Notes: generated by a model not told the origin, from the sequence alone. DNA of 64,000 nucleotides from Ruminiclostridium papyrosolvens C7 (GCF_000421965.1 NZ_ATAY01000030.1:83140-147139); one strand, 5' to 3'. Counted from the first letter of the stretch, positions 1 through 9,160 are shown. Numbers and translations are program-made.

Positions 1-77
1 CAAAAGAAGTAAAGGTTTGGTGCTCGGAAGATAAAAAAAGTGTAATGATGCTCAGTAAAAAAATAAACCAGGAATGA
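1..77 (+). CDS. C-terminal end of an unidentified upstream gene
   Basis: An open frame enters from the left edge (codons start at base 3) and stops with TGA at 75-77. The last 24 residues visible are charged and end in SKKINQE. The stop lies 14 bases before the start of the ketoreductase, and the RBS of that gene follows it directly, so this is almost certainly the preceding gene of the same biosynthetic operon. Too little is visible to assign a family. Confidence 0.6.
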   Translation, partial: KEVKVWCSEDKKSVMMLSKKINQE

Positions 78-91
78 ATGGAGGTGTACAT

Positions 92-847
92 ATGTGGAAG
101 TTATTTGATGAAGGATGCACAGCATTAGTAACCGGTGCTTCAAGAGGTATTGGCAGGGCAATTGCCTTGGAATTGGCAAGGCAGGGAGTTGATGTTGCAA
201 TAAATTATCGCTCCAATGAAGAAATGGCTATATCTTTAAAAGAAGAAATAGAAGAAATGGGGCGCCAGGCTCTTATTATTAAGGCAGATATGCAAAACCC
301 TGATGAAATAAAGCAAATGTTCAAGCAAATAAAAAGCCAGTTTAGACATATTGACATTCTTGTAAATAATGCCGGAATAATTAAGGATGGTTATCTTATG
401 ATGATGAGCGAGGCCAGTTTTCAAAAGGTTATAGATACGAACCTTTTGGGCTGCTTCAGGATTTCGCAGGAGGCATTGAAAATGATGTGCTCTGCGAAAA
501 AAGGAGTAATAGTTAATATTGCATCAACAAGCGGAATTGTGGGACAAGAGGGTCAAGCTAACTATTCTGCATCCAAGGCAGGCATAATTGCCTTCTCAAA
601 GGTAGTTGCAAAGGAATATGCCAGATACGGAATAAGATGTAATGTTGTAGCACCCGGATTTATTGAAACAGATATGACAAACGACTCAGGAGGTAAATCT
701 CTTAAAGACAAATATATGGATTTTATTTCTCTCAAGCATTTCGGAGAGCCTCAGGATATTGCAGATGCAGTTGCATTTCTGGCTTCATCCCGTTCAAAAT
801 ACATAACCGGCAAAGTTCTAACAGTGGATGGAGGCTTAATCGATTAA
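92..847 (+). CDS. 3-oxoacyl-ACP reductase (FabG-like SDR ketoreductase)
   Basis: Short-chain dehydrogenase of 251 aa, likely the NADPH-dependent ketoreductase of the cluster, reducing the beta-keto group on an ACP-bound chain. Visible are the cofactor motif TGASRGIG (residues 14-21), NNAG (92-95), and the catalytic Ser145 and Tyr158/Lys162 in YSASKAG. It ends in the usual VDGG segment. I place the start at 92 rather than the upstream in-frame ATG at 74, because GGAGGT at 80-85 sits about 7 bases before 92. It is the first complete gene of an operon with ACP, dehydratase and ketosynthase, which argues for a dedicated polyketide role rather than housekeeping fatty acid synthesis, though function in both cannot be excluded. 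Confidence 0.88.
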   Translation: MWKLFDEGCTALVTGASRGIGRAIALELARQGVDVAINYRSNEEMAISLKEEIEEMGRQALIIKADMQNPDEIKQMFKQIKSQFRHIDILVNNAGIIKDGYLMMMSEASFQKVIDTNLLGCFRISQEALKMMCSAKKGVIVNIASTSGIVGQEGQANYSASKAGIIAFSKVVAKEYARYGIRCNVVAPGFIETDMTNDSGGKSLKDKYMDFISLKHFGEPQDIADAVAFLASSRSKYITGKVLTVDGGLID

Positions 848-898
848 GACAAAACTTGTTTTTATATAAAATTAAAATTAAGGTAAGGAGAATGAACT

Positions 899-1186
899 AT
901 GAATGATATTTATAAGAAAGCAGAAGAAAGAGAAAAACTTTGTAGAGAAATCAAGAGCATGATGGTTGAACAGCTTGATATTGAAATGGACCCTGAATTT
1001 ATAACCAATGATCAACCAATTTTCGGACGTGGTCTGGAACTGGACTCAATTGATGCTCTTGAGTTGGCTGTTGGCATATATGACAAGTTTGAAATATCTG
1101 TAACAGATGATAACACTACAATCTTTAGTTCTGTTAATACAATGGCAGACTATATAGAGGTTCAAAAACTGGAAAACGAGGGTTGA
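899..1186 (+). CDS. Acyl carrier protein
   Basis: A 95-aa acidic carrier protein. The phosphopantetheine attachment serine is Ser50 in the motif LELDSIDALE, the classical DSxxxxE pattern at the start of helix 2. It would carry the growing chain between the ketosynthase, ketoreductase and dehydratase encoded beside it. AAGGAG lies about 10 bases before the ATG. It is the only ACP in the window, and a phosphopantetheinyl transferase that could activate it closes the same operon. The 4-base gap to the dehydratase gene implies translational coupling. Confidence 0.9.
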   Translation: MNDIYKKAEEREKLCREIKSMMVEQLDIEMDPEFITNDQPIFGRGLELDSIDALELAVGIYDKFEISVTDDNTTIFSSVNTMADYIEVQKLENEG

Positions 1187-1190
1187 ATAA

Positions 1191-1679
1191 ATGAAATTTA
1201 CGACCAAAGAAATTATGTCGATACTTCCCCATAAAGCCCCATTTTTACTTGTAGACAAGGTGATTGAGTGTGAACCGGGCAAATATGCATTAGGTATAAA
1301 AAATGTGACTATTGATGAACCGTTCTTTCAAGGTCATTTCCCTACAGAACCTATATTACCGGGCGTTCTTATTGTCGAATCTATAGCACAGGTAACTGCT
1401 GTAATGTACTGTGCTGAATTTATGGAGTCAATGAAACAGGACGCTTCGGCAAATAACCTGAGTGAGGTTGATATTGCTAAGAAAATAGCAGAGCATGTAG
1501 GATATCTTGTTGAAATTAAATCAATGAAATTCAAAAAAACGGTTCATCCGGGTGATACTTTACATATTCAAGTTTGGAAAAAAACTACATTTGCTTCACT
1601 CTCTTTGATAGAAGCTAAAGTTGTGGTGGATAATGAAATCGTTGCAGAAGGAAAGATTTCAGTATCAGAAAAAAACTAA
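1191..1679 (+). CDS. 3-hydroxyacyl-ACP dehydratase (FabZ-like hotdog)
   Basis: A 162-aa hotdog-fold protein with the FabZ hallmark GHFPTEPILPG, placing the catalytic His at 49 and the partner Glu at 63. It should dehydrate beta-hydroxyacyl-ACP to the trans-2-enoyl thioester. There is no enoyl reductase gene in the visible operon, so repeated ketoreduction and dehydration without further reduction would leave conjugated double bonds; this is the main argument for a polyene-type product. The protein is slightly longer than typical FabZ (about 140-150 aa) because of an insert around residues 78-100. Confidence 0.88.
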   Translation: MKFTTKEIMSILPHKAPFLLVDKVIECEPGKYALGIKNVTIDEPFFQGHFPTEPILPGVLIVESIAQVTAVMYCAEFMESMKQDASANNLSEVDIAKKIAEHVGYLVEIKSMKFKKTVHPGDTLHIQVWKKTTFASLSLIEAKVVVDNEIVAEGKISVSEKN

Positions 1680-1715
1680 TAAACTCCATAACATTGACAA
1701 AAGGTGGGCTAATTC

Positions 1716-2636
1716 ATGGGAAAAATAATTAAAGTAAATAATTTGATAAAAAATTACGGATCCGTTGAAGCTGTAAAGAATATATCTTTTGAAGTTGAAA
1801 AAGGAAGTTTGTTTGCTTTTTTAGGTACGAATGGAGCCGGTAAATCCACGACAATAGATATACTATCAACGTTGATAACAAAAAATTCAGGTAGTGTTGT
1901 GATTAATGAGTTGGAACTGGGAAAAGACGACCAAAAAATCCGCAAAGATATCGGGGTCGTGTTCCAAAACAGTGTTCTGGATAATTTACTTACAGTAAGA
2001 GAGAATCTGTCTATAAGAGGCTCATTTTACGGCTTAAGCGGCTCTGCATTAAAGGAGAGGATAACCGAGGCCTCTAAAATAACGGAATGTGATGAATTCA
2101 TGGACCGTAGGTATGGAAAGCTTTCCGGAGGACAAAAAAGAAGGGCGGATATTGCCCGGGCATTGATAAATCAGCCAAAGATATTATTTTTAGATGAGCC
2201 TACAACAGGTCTGGACCCTAAAACCAGGACATCCATTTGGAATACAATCGGAGAAATGCAAAAGCACTTAGGAATGACTGTTTTTCTGACAACACATTAC
2301 ATGGAAGAAGCTGCAAATGCAGATACAATTACAATTATAAATCAAGGGCAAATTGTTGCTGAAGGTACTCCATACAACTTAAAGGAAAAGTACACCGATG
2401 ATTTACTCAAGATTTATGATGCCGAGGAAGAAGTGGTTCGGTATTTAAACGAAAAAAAGATACTTTATAGCATGGACAAGAATGTAGTTTCGATTAATAT
2501 CAAGGCTGCTGAAAGTGCAATAAACATATTAGCTGATTTAAAGGGTTGTATTACCTCTTTTGAAATGATACACGGTAATATGGATGATGTATTCTTAAAG
2601 GCAATAGGACAAAGTAGGGAGGAAGCTGAATGTTAA
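1716..2636 (+). CDS. ABC transporter ATPase, drug/polyketide exporter type
   Basis: A 306-aa nucleotide-binding subunit of an ABC-2 exporter. Walker A is GTNGAGKST (about residues 37-45), the signature is LSGGQKRRADIARAL and Walker B is ILFLDEPTTGLDP. The roughly 80-residue C-terminal extension resembles the DrrA/NodI-type ATPases that export antibiotics and lipids. The stop overlaps the permease start by 7 bases. Its place between the dehydratase and ketosynthase genes suggests export of, or self-protection against, the cluster product (inference). Confidence 0.88.
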   Translation: MGKIIKVNNLIKNYGSVEAVKNISFEVEKGSLFAFLGTNGAGKSTTIDILSTLITKNSGSVVINELELGKDDQKIRKDIGVVFQNSVLDNLLTVRENLSIRGSFYGLSGSALKERITEASKITECDEFMDRRYGKLSGGQKRRADIARALINQPKILFLDEPTTGLDPKTRTSIWNTIGEMQKHLGMTVFLTTHYMEEAANADTITIINQGQIVAEGTPYNLKEKYTDDLLKIYDAEEEVVRYLNEKKILYSMDKNVVSINIKAAESAINILADLKGCITSFEMIHGNMDDVFLKAIGQSREEAEC

Positions 2637-3514
2637 GAAAACTAATTTATCGTAATTCCAAACTTTACTTCCGAGACAGGACGTCTGTATTTTTTTCTAT
2701 GCTGGCAGTTCTGATTGTGATAGCATTATATATTTTGTTTTTAGCAAAGTTGCAGGTAGATGCCGTAAATCAGCAAACAAATGGCATACTTAACGGAGAC
2801 GATTTATCCTATCTCATAAATAGCTGGATTTTAGCAGGACTGTTGTCCATTACTACACTGACAAGTACATTAGGTGCATTAGGAACAATGGTAAATGACC
2901 GGGAGAACAGAATTGTAATGGACTTTAAAAGTTCCCCCCTTTCAGCAATGACATATCCTGTTTCATGTGTAATAACATCATTTACAGTTGGAACTATCAT
3001 AAGTGTTATATCCTTTGCAGTTTATGGGGGTTACATTTATTTTGGTACCGGGTATTTCTTCAGTATCGGAATGATTTTAAAATGTCTTGGACTGATTTGC
3101 CTGTCTGCTATGATGAGTGCTGCATTGATGGGCTTTATGGTGTCATTCTTTTCAACAAACAGTGCATATTCATCTGCCAGTTTGATAATCGGAACAACAA
3201 TAGGATTTTTAAATGGGCTTTATGTGCCTATGGGATCATTACCAGAAACCATTCAAAGTGTATTAAAGTTCCTGCCCTTCGGGCATATCGCTTCACTTTT
3301 CAGACGTGTACTTATGCAGGAGTCGGTTGATTTGTGCTTTAAAAATGCTCCAATGTCGGTGCGTGATAGTTACACCCGTGATTTTGGGGTGAATCTGGTC
3401 TGGAATGGAAGTGAAATCAGGTCATACATTTCAATCATATTTATCTTAGGAGTTTTACTTATTTCATTAATATTGTTTTTTATTAATTTCAGACGCAAAA
3501 AACAAGAAATATAA
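2630..3514 (+). CDS. ABC-2 type exporter permease
   Basis: A 294-aa membrane protein with an N-terminal membrane segment (about residues 20-40) and five further hydrophobic segments, typical of six-helix ABC-2 permeases (DrrB-like). The loop NDRENRIVMDFKSSPL after the second helix and the GLYVPMGSLPE region before the last helices match the family's usual pattern. It pairs with the ATPase whose gene it overlaps. The substrate is unknown, but the operon context points to the cluster's glycosylated product. Confidence 0.85.
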   Translation: MLRKLIYRNSKLYFRDRTSVFFSMLAVLIVIALYILFLAKLQVDAVNQQTNGILNGDDLSYLINSWILAGLLSITTLTSTLGALGTMVNDRENRIVMDFKSSPLSAMTYPVSCVITSFTVGTIISVISFAVYGGYIYFGTGYFFSIGMILKCLGLICLSAMMSAALMGFMVSFFSTNSAYSSASLIIGTTIGFLNGLYVPMGSLPETIQSVLKFLPFGHIASLFRRVLMQESVDLCFKNAPMSVRDSYTRDFGVNLVWNGSEIRSYISIIFILGVLLISLILFFINFRRKKQEI

Positions 3515-3532
3515 TTTTTATAGGAGGTTTAT

Positions 3533-4651
3533 ATGTTTACAAGCAAATTGGAAAATAAGTACAGTGAGAGAGCAGAGTTTATTGAAGTTAAGGATCGGAA
3601 AGTGGTAAAAACCTTAGGAAACCTTCAAAAAGAGTATACGGCACTTAGAGAAGGTGCTATGTTTTATGATTGCAGTACATACGGCTTGTTTTCAGTACAT
3701 GGGGATAAAGCTGAGCTGTTCCTTGAAAATCTCGCTACAAAGGACATACAATACCTTAATGTAGGAAATGTCAGCGAATGTTATTTTCTCAATGAAGAGG
3801 CTGAAATTGTAGGAAATGTATTTGTAGTACGTAGAGAAAATGATTTTATTGTGATTTCGCCATGGGAGAAGGCAGCTGATGTTAAAGAATGGCTTGTTAT
3901 ACAGGCTAAGGAGTCAGAATATGAAATTGAGATAAAAGATTTGTTTGATACAATGGCAATCGTATCAACAGAAGGCCCCAAGTCATGGAAAGTTGTTAAA
4001 AAGATTTTTGGTGTTGAAATTGAAAATCTTGCACTTAGAGCCTCCATGTCATTTTCATGGAGCGGACAGGAAATCCTTCTTATACGTGCAGGTCGTTCAA
4101 GTGAGTACGGATATATTGCAATATCATCAATTGAAGGCGGATTAAATATATACGATAAACTTTTGAATGAGGAAGGTCAATGGGATTTCCCGGTGAATGA
4201 AGGCGGACTGGAATGTATTGAACTTGCAATGCTTGAAGTTCACCAGCCAAATTTTTTAAGAGAAACCTCCGAACACGGAAATATATTTGAACTTGCTCAG
4301 CAATGGCAAATACAATATGACAAAGAAGACTATATCGGATACGAAAAAATGATGGAAATATTTAAAACGGCAAATTCGAAAGGTGCTGTAGGCTTTGTAG
4401 CAAATGAAAGCCAAATTCCTTATGAGGCAGGCGACAAAATATATCTGAACGAAGCTTGTATAGGACATGTTGTTTATTCTCTTTACTCAATAAAGCTTTG
4501 CAAGCCTTTAGGAATAGCTTTGCTAAACAATCCTTATGCAAATGCCGGCCTGACACTTGAAGTAAAAACCCCAGATGGAGTACTGCAAAATATACAGACA
4601 ATTTCAGGTCCATTTATACGTCCTTTGAGCTGGGATCAAAAAATGGAATAA
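3533..4651 (+). CDS. GcvT-fold (aminomethyltransferase-like) protein lacking the catalytic Asp
   Basis: A 372-aa protein with the layout of glycine-cleavage T-protein: an N-terminal folate-binding domain (TALREGAMFYDCSTYGLFSV, about residues 36-55) and a C-terminal barrel. In true T-proteins the turn after the second strand is VVDD or LDD with a catalytic Asp. Here the matching segment is AEIVGNVFVV, so both acidic residues are gone. No P- or H-protein gene is nearby. It is therefore probably not a glycine cleavage enzyme. It may use a folate cofactor for one-carbon transfer or demethylation, or act on the polyketide in an unknown way. RBS TAGGAGGT is well placed. Function not assigned. Confidence 0.75.
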   Translation: MFTSKLENKYSERAEFIEVKDRKVVKTLGNLQKEYTALREGAMFYDCSTYGLFSVHGDKAELFLENLATKDIQYLNVGNVSECYFLNEEAEIVGNVFVVRRENDFIVISPWEKAADVKEWLVIQAKESEYEIEIKDLFDTMAIVSTEGPKSWKVVKKIFGVEIENLALRASMSFSWSGQEILLIRAGRSSEYGYIAISSIEGGLNIYDKLLNEEGQWDFPVNEGGLECIELAMLEVHQPNFLRETSEHGNIFELAQQWQIQYDKEDYIGYEKMMEIFKTANSKGAVGFVANESQIPYEAGDKIYLNEACIGHVVYSLYSIKLCKPLGIALLNNPYANAGLTLEVKTPDGVLQNIQTISGPFIRPLSWDQKME

Positions 4652-4689
4652 TCATTTTTTCAAATACATAGAAAGGTATAATTAACCAT

Positions 4690-7128
4690 ATGAAACCAAA
4701 AAATCAGATTGTTATCACAGGTTATGGAATTGTTTCTGCAATGGGTCTTGATAAGGAAGAGAACAGATTAAATGTTTTTGCAGGTAAACAAGGTATATCA
4801 AATTGTGAATTTGAATATAAGGATGGCGTATTTGCATCCCCATCAGGGGTAATAACCCGGGAGCTTCCTGAACATCCCTTCTATGAAAAGTATGATTTAT
4901 ATCCCGACAGGGCCTCAAATTTGGCGTTAATAGCGGCGGACGAGTGTATTAAGCAGTCAAATATAGACTTTAACACTATAAATCCTTTAAGGGTTGGAAT
5001 TGTTGTAGGTACATCCCTCGGTGGAATGAGAAGTGCTGATGTTTTTCACAAGCAATGGATAGAACAGGGAATTGACAAAACTGACAGTAATCTGCTAAAG
5101 CAATATCCATTACATGCAGTTGCAGATATTCTTGCCAAAGAGTATGGGTTTAATGGTTCAAAAATAATTATATCTACAGCCTGTTCCTCCGGTGCGAATG
5201 CCATTGGCTTAGGCTATGATCTTCTGAAAAGAGGAATGTATGATATAGTTTTGGCCGGTGGTGTTGACCCTATTTCAAGGTTTTCCTTTGCAGGTTTTAC
5301 ATCCTTGAAAGCAATTGATTCAAAGCCTTGCAGGCCATTCAGCGGAAGTACCGGAATCAATCTGGGTGAGGGGGCAGCATTTTTTATACTCGAGTCAGAC
5401 GAATATGCTCAAAAGAGAAAGGCTTCAGTTATTACTGAGGTTCGGGGATATGGTATTACTGCCGATGCATATCATCCTACAGCGCCTGATTTAAGTGGAA
5501 ATGGTGCTTTCAGATCAATGACTGCGGCAAAGGAAAACGGAATTTGTGAAACAGGTGATATTACATACATAAACGGACACGGCACCGGTACATTGGCAAA
5601 CGACAGTGCAGAAAAAAAGGCATGGAGAGCTTTTGTTAAGGAAAATACAGATATTCCTTTGATGAGCAATAAAGCAGCATTAGGGCATTGTATGGGTGCG
5701 GCAGGAGCTGTTGAAATTGCAATTTCTGTTATGTCAATTGAAAATGATCAAATTCCTCCTACCGTCAACTTCAATACTCAAGAAGCTAAAGATATTGATG
5801 AGATTAATTTTGTTCCAAACAAGGCCATACCTTGTGAAGTAAATAATGTAATTTCAAATTCTTATGCCTTTGGAGGTAATAACTGTTCTGTTTTACTTTC
5901 AAAATACATTAAAAGAACACCCGTACAAAACAAAGAATGTGATATTGTCATAACCGGAATAGGCTGTATTGGCAGTGGCGGTGGAACAGCAGAAAAATTA
6001 TTTAAAACTTTTGAAGACGGCTCAAACTGGATAGAAGAAATTGATGTCCAAAATAGGGATTTTAATACAAAATATGTAGGAAAAATGCCAGAGGTTGATT
6101 ATAAAAAGTATATTAAGGGAAGTACATTACGCAGGATGGATACAGTTACTAAAATGGCCATGACTAGCGGAAAACAAGCATTAAATAGCAGTGGTCTGAA
6201 AGTAACACCACAGAATTGTACACGTATTGGTGTCTTATACGGTACTGGTACAGGGCCTCTTGAAACAATTGAAAATGTCAGCAGAAAAATGATTACAGGC
6301 GGATTAAACAGCATTGACCCCAACAACTTTCCCAATACAGTTTTAAATGCGGCCCCCGGAAATTTCTCTATAGCCAATATGCTTAAAGGGCCTACATCAA
6401 CAATTTCGGCCGGAAGTGTATCCGGGCTTGATGCATTCATATATGCATCTGAATTACTGAAAAATAATCAAGCAGATGCAGTTATAGTACTGTCTTCCGA
6501 CGAATGGAATGAAGCATTGCAGATAGGAAATGAAAGATTAGGCTTGCTTACAAAGAACGGAAAATTACCATTTGATAAGGATGCAAGTGGAATGATTCTT
6601 TCACCTGGTTCTACTGCTTTTGTACTGGAAAGAAAAGATTATGCACTCCAAAGAGGAGCTAAAATACTGGCCCAGGTTTACGGATACTCTATGACATCAG
6701 ATAACGCAGACTTATGCAGCTTTGAGGCGGAAGGGACCCAGTGGATTGAAGGCGTGGAGCTGGCCCGTAAAATGGCAGATGATATTCATATTGATTACTA
6801 TGCTTCTACAGCTTACGGCATTCCGATGGTTGATAGGAAGGAAGCGGAGCTTATGGCAAAATCACTTGATGATGATACTATTATCCGTTCAATTCCTCGT
6901 TTAATTGGAGCAACATCGGGTTCACTGGGCTCATATGGACTTTTGAGCTGCATATATGCATTAGAGAAAAATACTGTTCCAAACCATGGGAATGTTGACG
7001 GACTTTCAGAAGAATACGATAGCTTACTGAACCGTACCCAAAATACAGGGACAATTGATTGTGCTGCAGTGAGTGCAGCATCATTTGGCGGATCTTATAC
7101 AACTGTTATTATAGGAAAGGTTCCATAG
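4690..7128 (+). CDS. Fused ketosynthase / chain-length-factor (KS-CLF) polypeptide
   Basis: An 812-aa protein holding two beta-ketoacyl synthase folds in tandem. The first (about 1-405) is catalytically complete: Cys165 in STACSSGAN, His297 in NGHGTGT, Lys328 and His333 in NKAALGH. The second (about 416-812) keeps the fold but aligns Ser576 (in ISAGSVSG) with the nucleophile. The HGTGT segment is replaced by STAYGIP and the K..GH segment by GATSGSLGS, so it should be inactive, like the KS-beta or chain length factor of type II PKSs. Separate KS-alpha and KS-beta genes are usual; fusion in one chain recalls PfaC of PUFA synthases. It should elongate ACP-bound chains with malonyl units. The RBS is weak (GAAAGG, 12 or more bases upstream). 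Confidence 0.9.
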   Translation: MKPKNQIVITGYGIVSAMGLDKEENRLNVFAGKQGISNCEFEYKDGVFASPSGVITRELPEHPFYEKYDLYPDRASNLALIAADECIKQSNIDFNTINPLRVGIVVGTSLGGMRSADVFHKQWIEQGIDKTDSNLLKQYPLHAVADILAKEYGFNGSKIIISTACSSGANAIGLGYDLLKRGMYDIVLAGGVDPISRFSFAGFTSLKAIDSKPCRPFSGSTGINLGEGAAFFILESDEYAQKRKASVITEVRGYGITADAYHPTAPDLSGNGAFRSMTAAKENGICETGDITYINGHGTGTLANDSAEKKAWRAFVKENTDIPLMSNKAALGHCMGAAGAVEIAISVMSIENDQIPPTVNFNTQEAKDIDEINFVPNKAIPCEVNNVISNSYAFGGNNCSVLLSKYIKRTPVQNKECDIVITGIGCIGSGGGTAEKLFKTFEDGSNWIEEIDVQNRDFNTKYVGKMPEVDYKKYIKGSTLRRMDTVTKMAMTSGKQALNSSGLKVTPQNCTRIGVLYGTGTGPLETIENVSRKMITGGLNSIDPNNFPNTVLNAAPGNFSIANMLKGPTSTISAGSVSGLDAFIYASELLKNNQADAVIVLSSDEWNEALQIGNERLGLLTKNGKLPFDKDASGMILSPGSTAFVLERKDYALQRGAKILAQVYGYSMTSDNADLCSFEAEGTQWIEGVELARKMADDIHIDYYASTAYGIPMVDRKEAELMAKSLDDDTIIRSIPRLIGATSGSLGSYGLLSCIYALEKNTVPNHGNVDGLSEEYDSLLNRTQNTGTIDCAAVSAASFGGSYTTVIIGKVP

Positions 7129-7139
7129 GGGATAATATT

Positions 7140-7829
7140 ATGAAGTATTTTGTTCTTAATGGTAGTCCGAGAAAAGAACGCAGTATGACTATGAATGTTG
7201 TCAGAAGTTTTCTTAACGGGATAGAAGAAGCAGACCCTGAACCACAAATTGATATAGTTCATCTTGCAAAATGTAATATTCAGCATTGCAGAAGCTGTTA
7301 TGCCTGCTGGTCCCATGTATGTGAGGGAGAATGTGTTATCACCAAGAGAAATATAGATGATATGGCACCCCTTATGGATAAGTACCTTGCCGCTGATAAA
7401 ATAATTATGGCAACACCAATGCATTTTTTTGCCATATCAAGTTATCTGCAGAAGTTCCTTGAACGCACATTTCCTTTGATAAAGCCGATCTATATACCAG
7501 CGGAGCAGGATGATAAATATAAAGATATGTCTACGAAAGATATAGCTGTTATATCAACCTGTAAGGTTGCCTTTGACGGTGTATGGGACTGCATAGATGC
7601 ACAAATGCAGTTAATCAGCAGGAAAAGATACCAGAGGATATTTTCTACACAGCCGCTTGCTGTTAGTAATAAGGATAAGGAACTTACTGAGAATTTCTTG
7701 AACACAGTAACTCTGGCAGGAAAAGAATTTGCTTTATGCGGAGAATTTTCAGAAGCTGTCAGACAAAGCCTTGAGAAAAGCATACAGGCTATGGGTGAAC
7801 AGATTGATACACGAAATATAGGGTTTTAG
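7140..7829 (+). CDS. Flavodoxin-fold NAD(P)H-dependent FMN reductase-like protein
   Basis: A 229-aa flavodoxin-like oxidoreductase. The FMN phosphate loop is NGSPRKERSMT near the N terminus and the CRSCYACW segment is a Cys-rich loop typical of the iron-sulfur-flavoprotein/NADPH-dependent FMN reductase group. I start it at the ATG at 7140, 12 bases after the ketosynthase stop, behind AGGGGATA; an in-frame upstream extension lies inside the ketosynthase gene. In the cluster it may reduce the product or supply reduced flavin. The substrate is unknown. Confidence 0.8.
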   Translation: MKYFVLNGSPRKERSMTMNVVRSFLNGIEEADPEPQIDIVHLAKCNIQHCRSCYACWSHVCEGECVITKRNIDDMAPLMDKYLAADKIIMATPMHFFAISSYLQKFLERTFPLIKPIYIPAEQDDKYKDMSTKDIAVISTCKVAFDGVWDCIDAQMQLISRKRYQRIFSTQPLAVSNKDKELTENFLNTVTLAGKEFALCGEFSEAVRQSLEKSIQAMGEQIDTRNIGF

Positions 7830-7838
7830 GGGAAAAAG

Positions 7839-8726
7839 ATGAAAATTTCTATAATCATACCGTATAGTCAACGCGGGACCCAAATTAAGCTTTGCCTTGA
7901 GGGCTTGCAAAAACAAAAGATGCCTTTTGGTGATTTTGAAGTTATTATTGTTGGAGATGCAAATGATACATTATTAAATCAAGGTGAAATGATAATAAAA
8001 CATATACCTTTCGATGTAAGTTCCTATGAAAGGTTTCCCTTTGCCATGATGAGAAACGAAGGTGCAGAAAAGGCAGAAGGCAGTGTATTGGTATTTCTGG
8101 ATTGCGATATTATTTTATCTTCGGATTTTCTCTCAAATACATGGCTTGAACATAGGGAAGAGAAAAAGCTTTCTTTTGCTTTGCGAAAAAAGTTGCCGGA
8201 AGATTCATGTATAAACTCAATTACTGAGGTCAGGAGATACCGGTGCGACAGAGATGAACGAGAGGAAGTATGCTCGTTCTTCGGTGGTAATTACGAAAAA
8301 ATTGAAACTCTTTGGCTCTGGGTTTACAGCCATACGATGTGCATAAATAAGGATGAGTTTTTTGAGTCGGGGAAATTTTGTGAAAATCTTAAAGGATGGG
8401 GCTTGGAAGATTCGGAATTTGCTTACCGTATCATGAAAAAAGGAGTTCCTATTGTGTGCGACACTAAAAGCAGGTGTTATCATGTATGGCATCCTGAGAA
8501 TTTTGACAAAAGCAGAGCAGAAGGATATAAAAAGAATCTTGATATAATCCGCTCAATATATAAGGACCCTGTATTAGATGGTTTGGATTTGTGTGCTGGG
8601 TGTTTGGAACCGAAATCCATGCTTAAGCTTGTCAGTTATGGAATGTCTCCTCAAGCACTGTCCCTGTTTTTATATGAAAGCTATGTAAGAGGTTACCAAC
8701 ACAATATTGCTGAATTGGAGGATTAA
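7839..8726 (+). CDS. Family 2 glycosyltransferase
   Basis: A 295-aa GT-A fold enzyme. It begins with a family 2 strand (MKISIIIPYSQRG), has a DxD-type metal site in FLDCDIIL (about residues 88-95), and a C-terminal KGWGLEDSEFAYRI motif. The last is the GWGxEDxE acceptor/base motif also found in galactosyltransferase C-terminal domains. No membrane segments are evident, so it acts in the cytoplasm. It lies 9 bases after the flavin reductase and 2 before the thioesterase and is one of two glycosyltransferases in the operon, suggesting a product with at least two sugars or sequential tailoring. Confidence 0.85.
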   Translation: MKISIIIPYSQRGTQIKLCLEGLQKQKMPFGDFEVIIVGDANDTLLNQGEMIIKHIPFDVSSYERFPFAMMRNEGAEKAEGSVLVFLDCDIILSSDFLSNTWLEHREEKKLSFALRKKLPEDSCINSITEVRRYRCDRDEREEVCSFFGGNYEKIETLWLWVYSHTMCINKDEFFESGKFCENLKGWGLEDSEFAYRIMKKGVPIVCDTKSRCYHVWHPENFDKSRAEGYKKNLDIIRSIYKDPVLDGLDLCAGCLEPKSMLKLVSYGMSPQALSLFLYESYVRGYQHNIAELED

Positions 8727-8728
8727 AA

Positions 8729-9160
8729 ATGTCTAAGGAATTTAATAAAAATGAACTGGTTGAGACAGAAATAAAGGTTAGGTTGGTTGAATGTGACCCT
8801 TATGAAATAGCTCATAATTCCAGCTATTTTGTTTGGTTTGAAATGGGCAGATTTGATTATGCCGAAGCGAACGGGTACAAATTAACAAGTATGGCAGCAG
8901 ATGAGGAAACGGTTTATATTACACTGCATACGAAATGTAAATACATAAAATCATGTAGATTCAAAGACGAATTAGTTGTTAAAACCCGTATTACAAAGCC
9001 CCCCTTTATATTTGCAAAATATAATTTTGAACAAAAATTGTATAACAAAAATACAGGTGAATTGATTGCAAAATGCTGGACTGAAAATGCAGCGGTCAGT
9101 AAATCAAAAAAATGCGTGTTGAGAGTTTCAGAAGACAACGCATTAGTAAGCCTAAAATAG
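8729..9160 (+). CDS. 4HBT-family acyl thioesterase
   Basis: A 143-aa hotdog thioesterase of the YbgC/4-hydroxybenzoyl-CoA thioesterase type. The diagnostic segment is ECDPYEIAHNSSYFVWFE (about residues 20-37), with the catalytic Asp and the HxxY pair. It probably releases the finished chain from the ACP as a free acid, which fits a type II system without a fused TE domain. RBS GGAGG lies just upstream, and the gene is 2 bases from the preceding stop. Confidence 0.85.
   Translation: MSKEFNKNELVETEIKVRLVECDPYEIAHNSSYFVWFEMGRFDYAEANGYKLTSMAADEETVYITLHTKCKYIKSCRFKDELVVKTRITKPPFIFAKYNFEQKLYNKNTGELIAKCWTENAAVSKSKKCVLRVSEDNALVSLK

Noticed and set aside
2965..3330. A 121-codon plus-strand ORF inside the ABC-2 permease gene
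   Set aside because: Out-of-frame shadow of a well-supported membrane protein gene; no RBS and a composition unlike a real protein.
3533..4651. Glycine cleavage T-protein (gcvT)
   Set aside because: The catalytic acidic residues are missing and no gcvP, gcvH or lipoylation genes are adjacent; the glycine riboswitch in the window is about 52 kb away and controls other genes.
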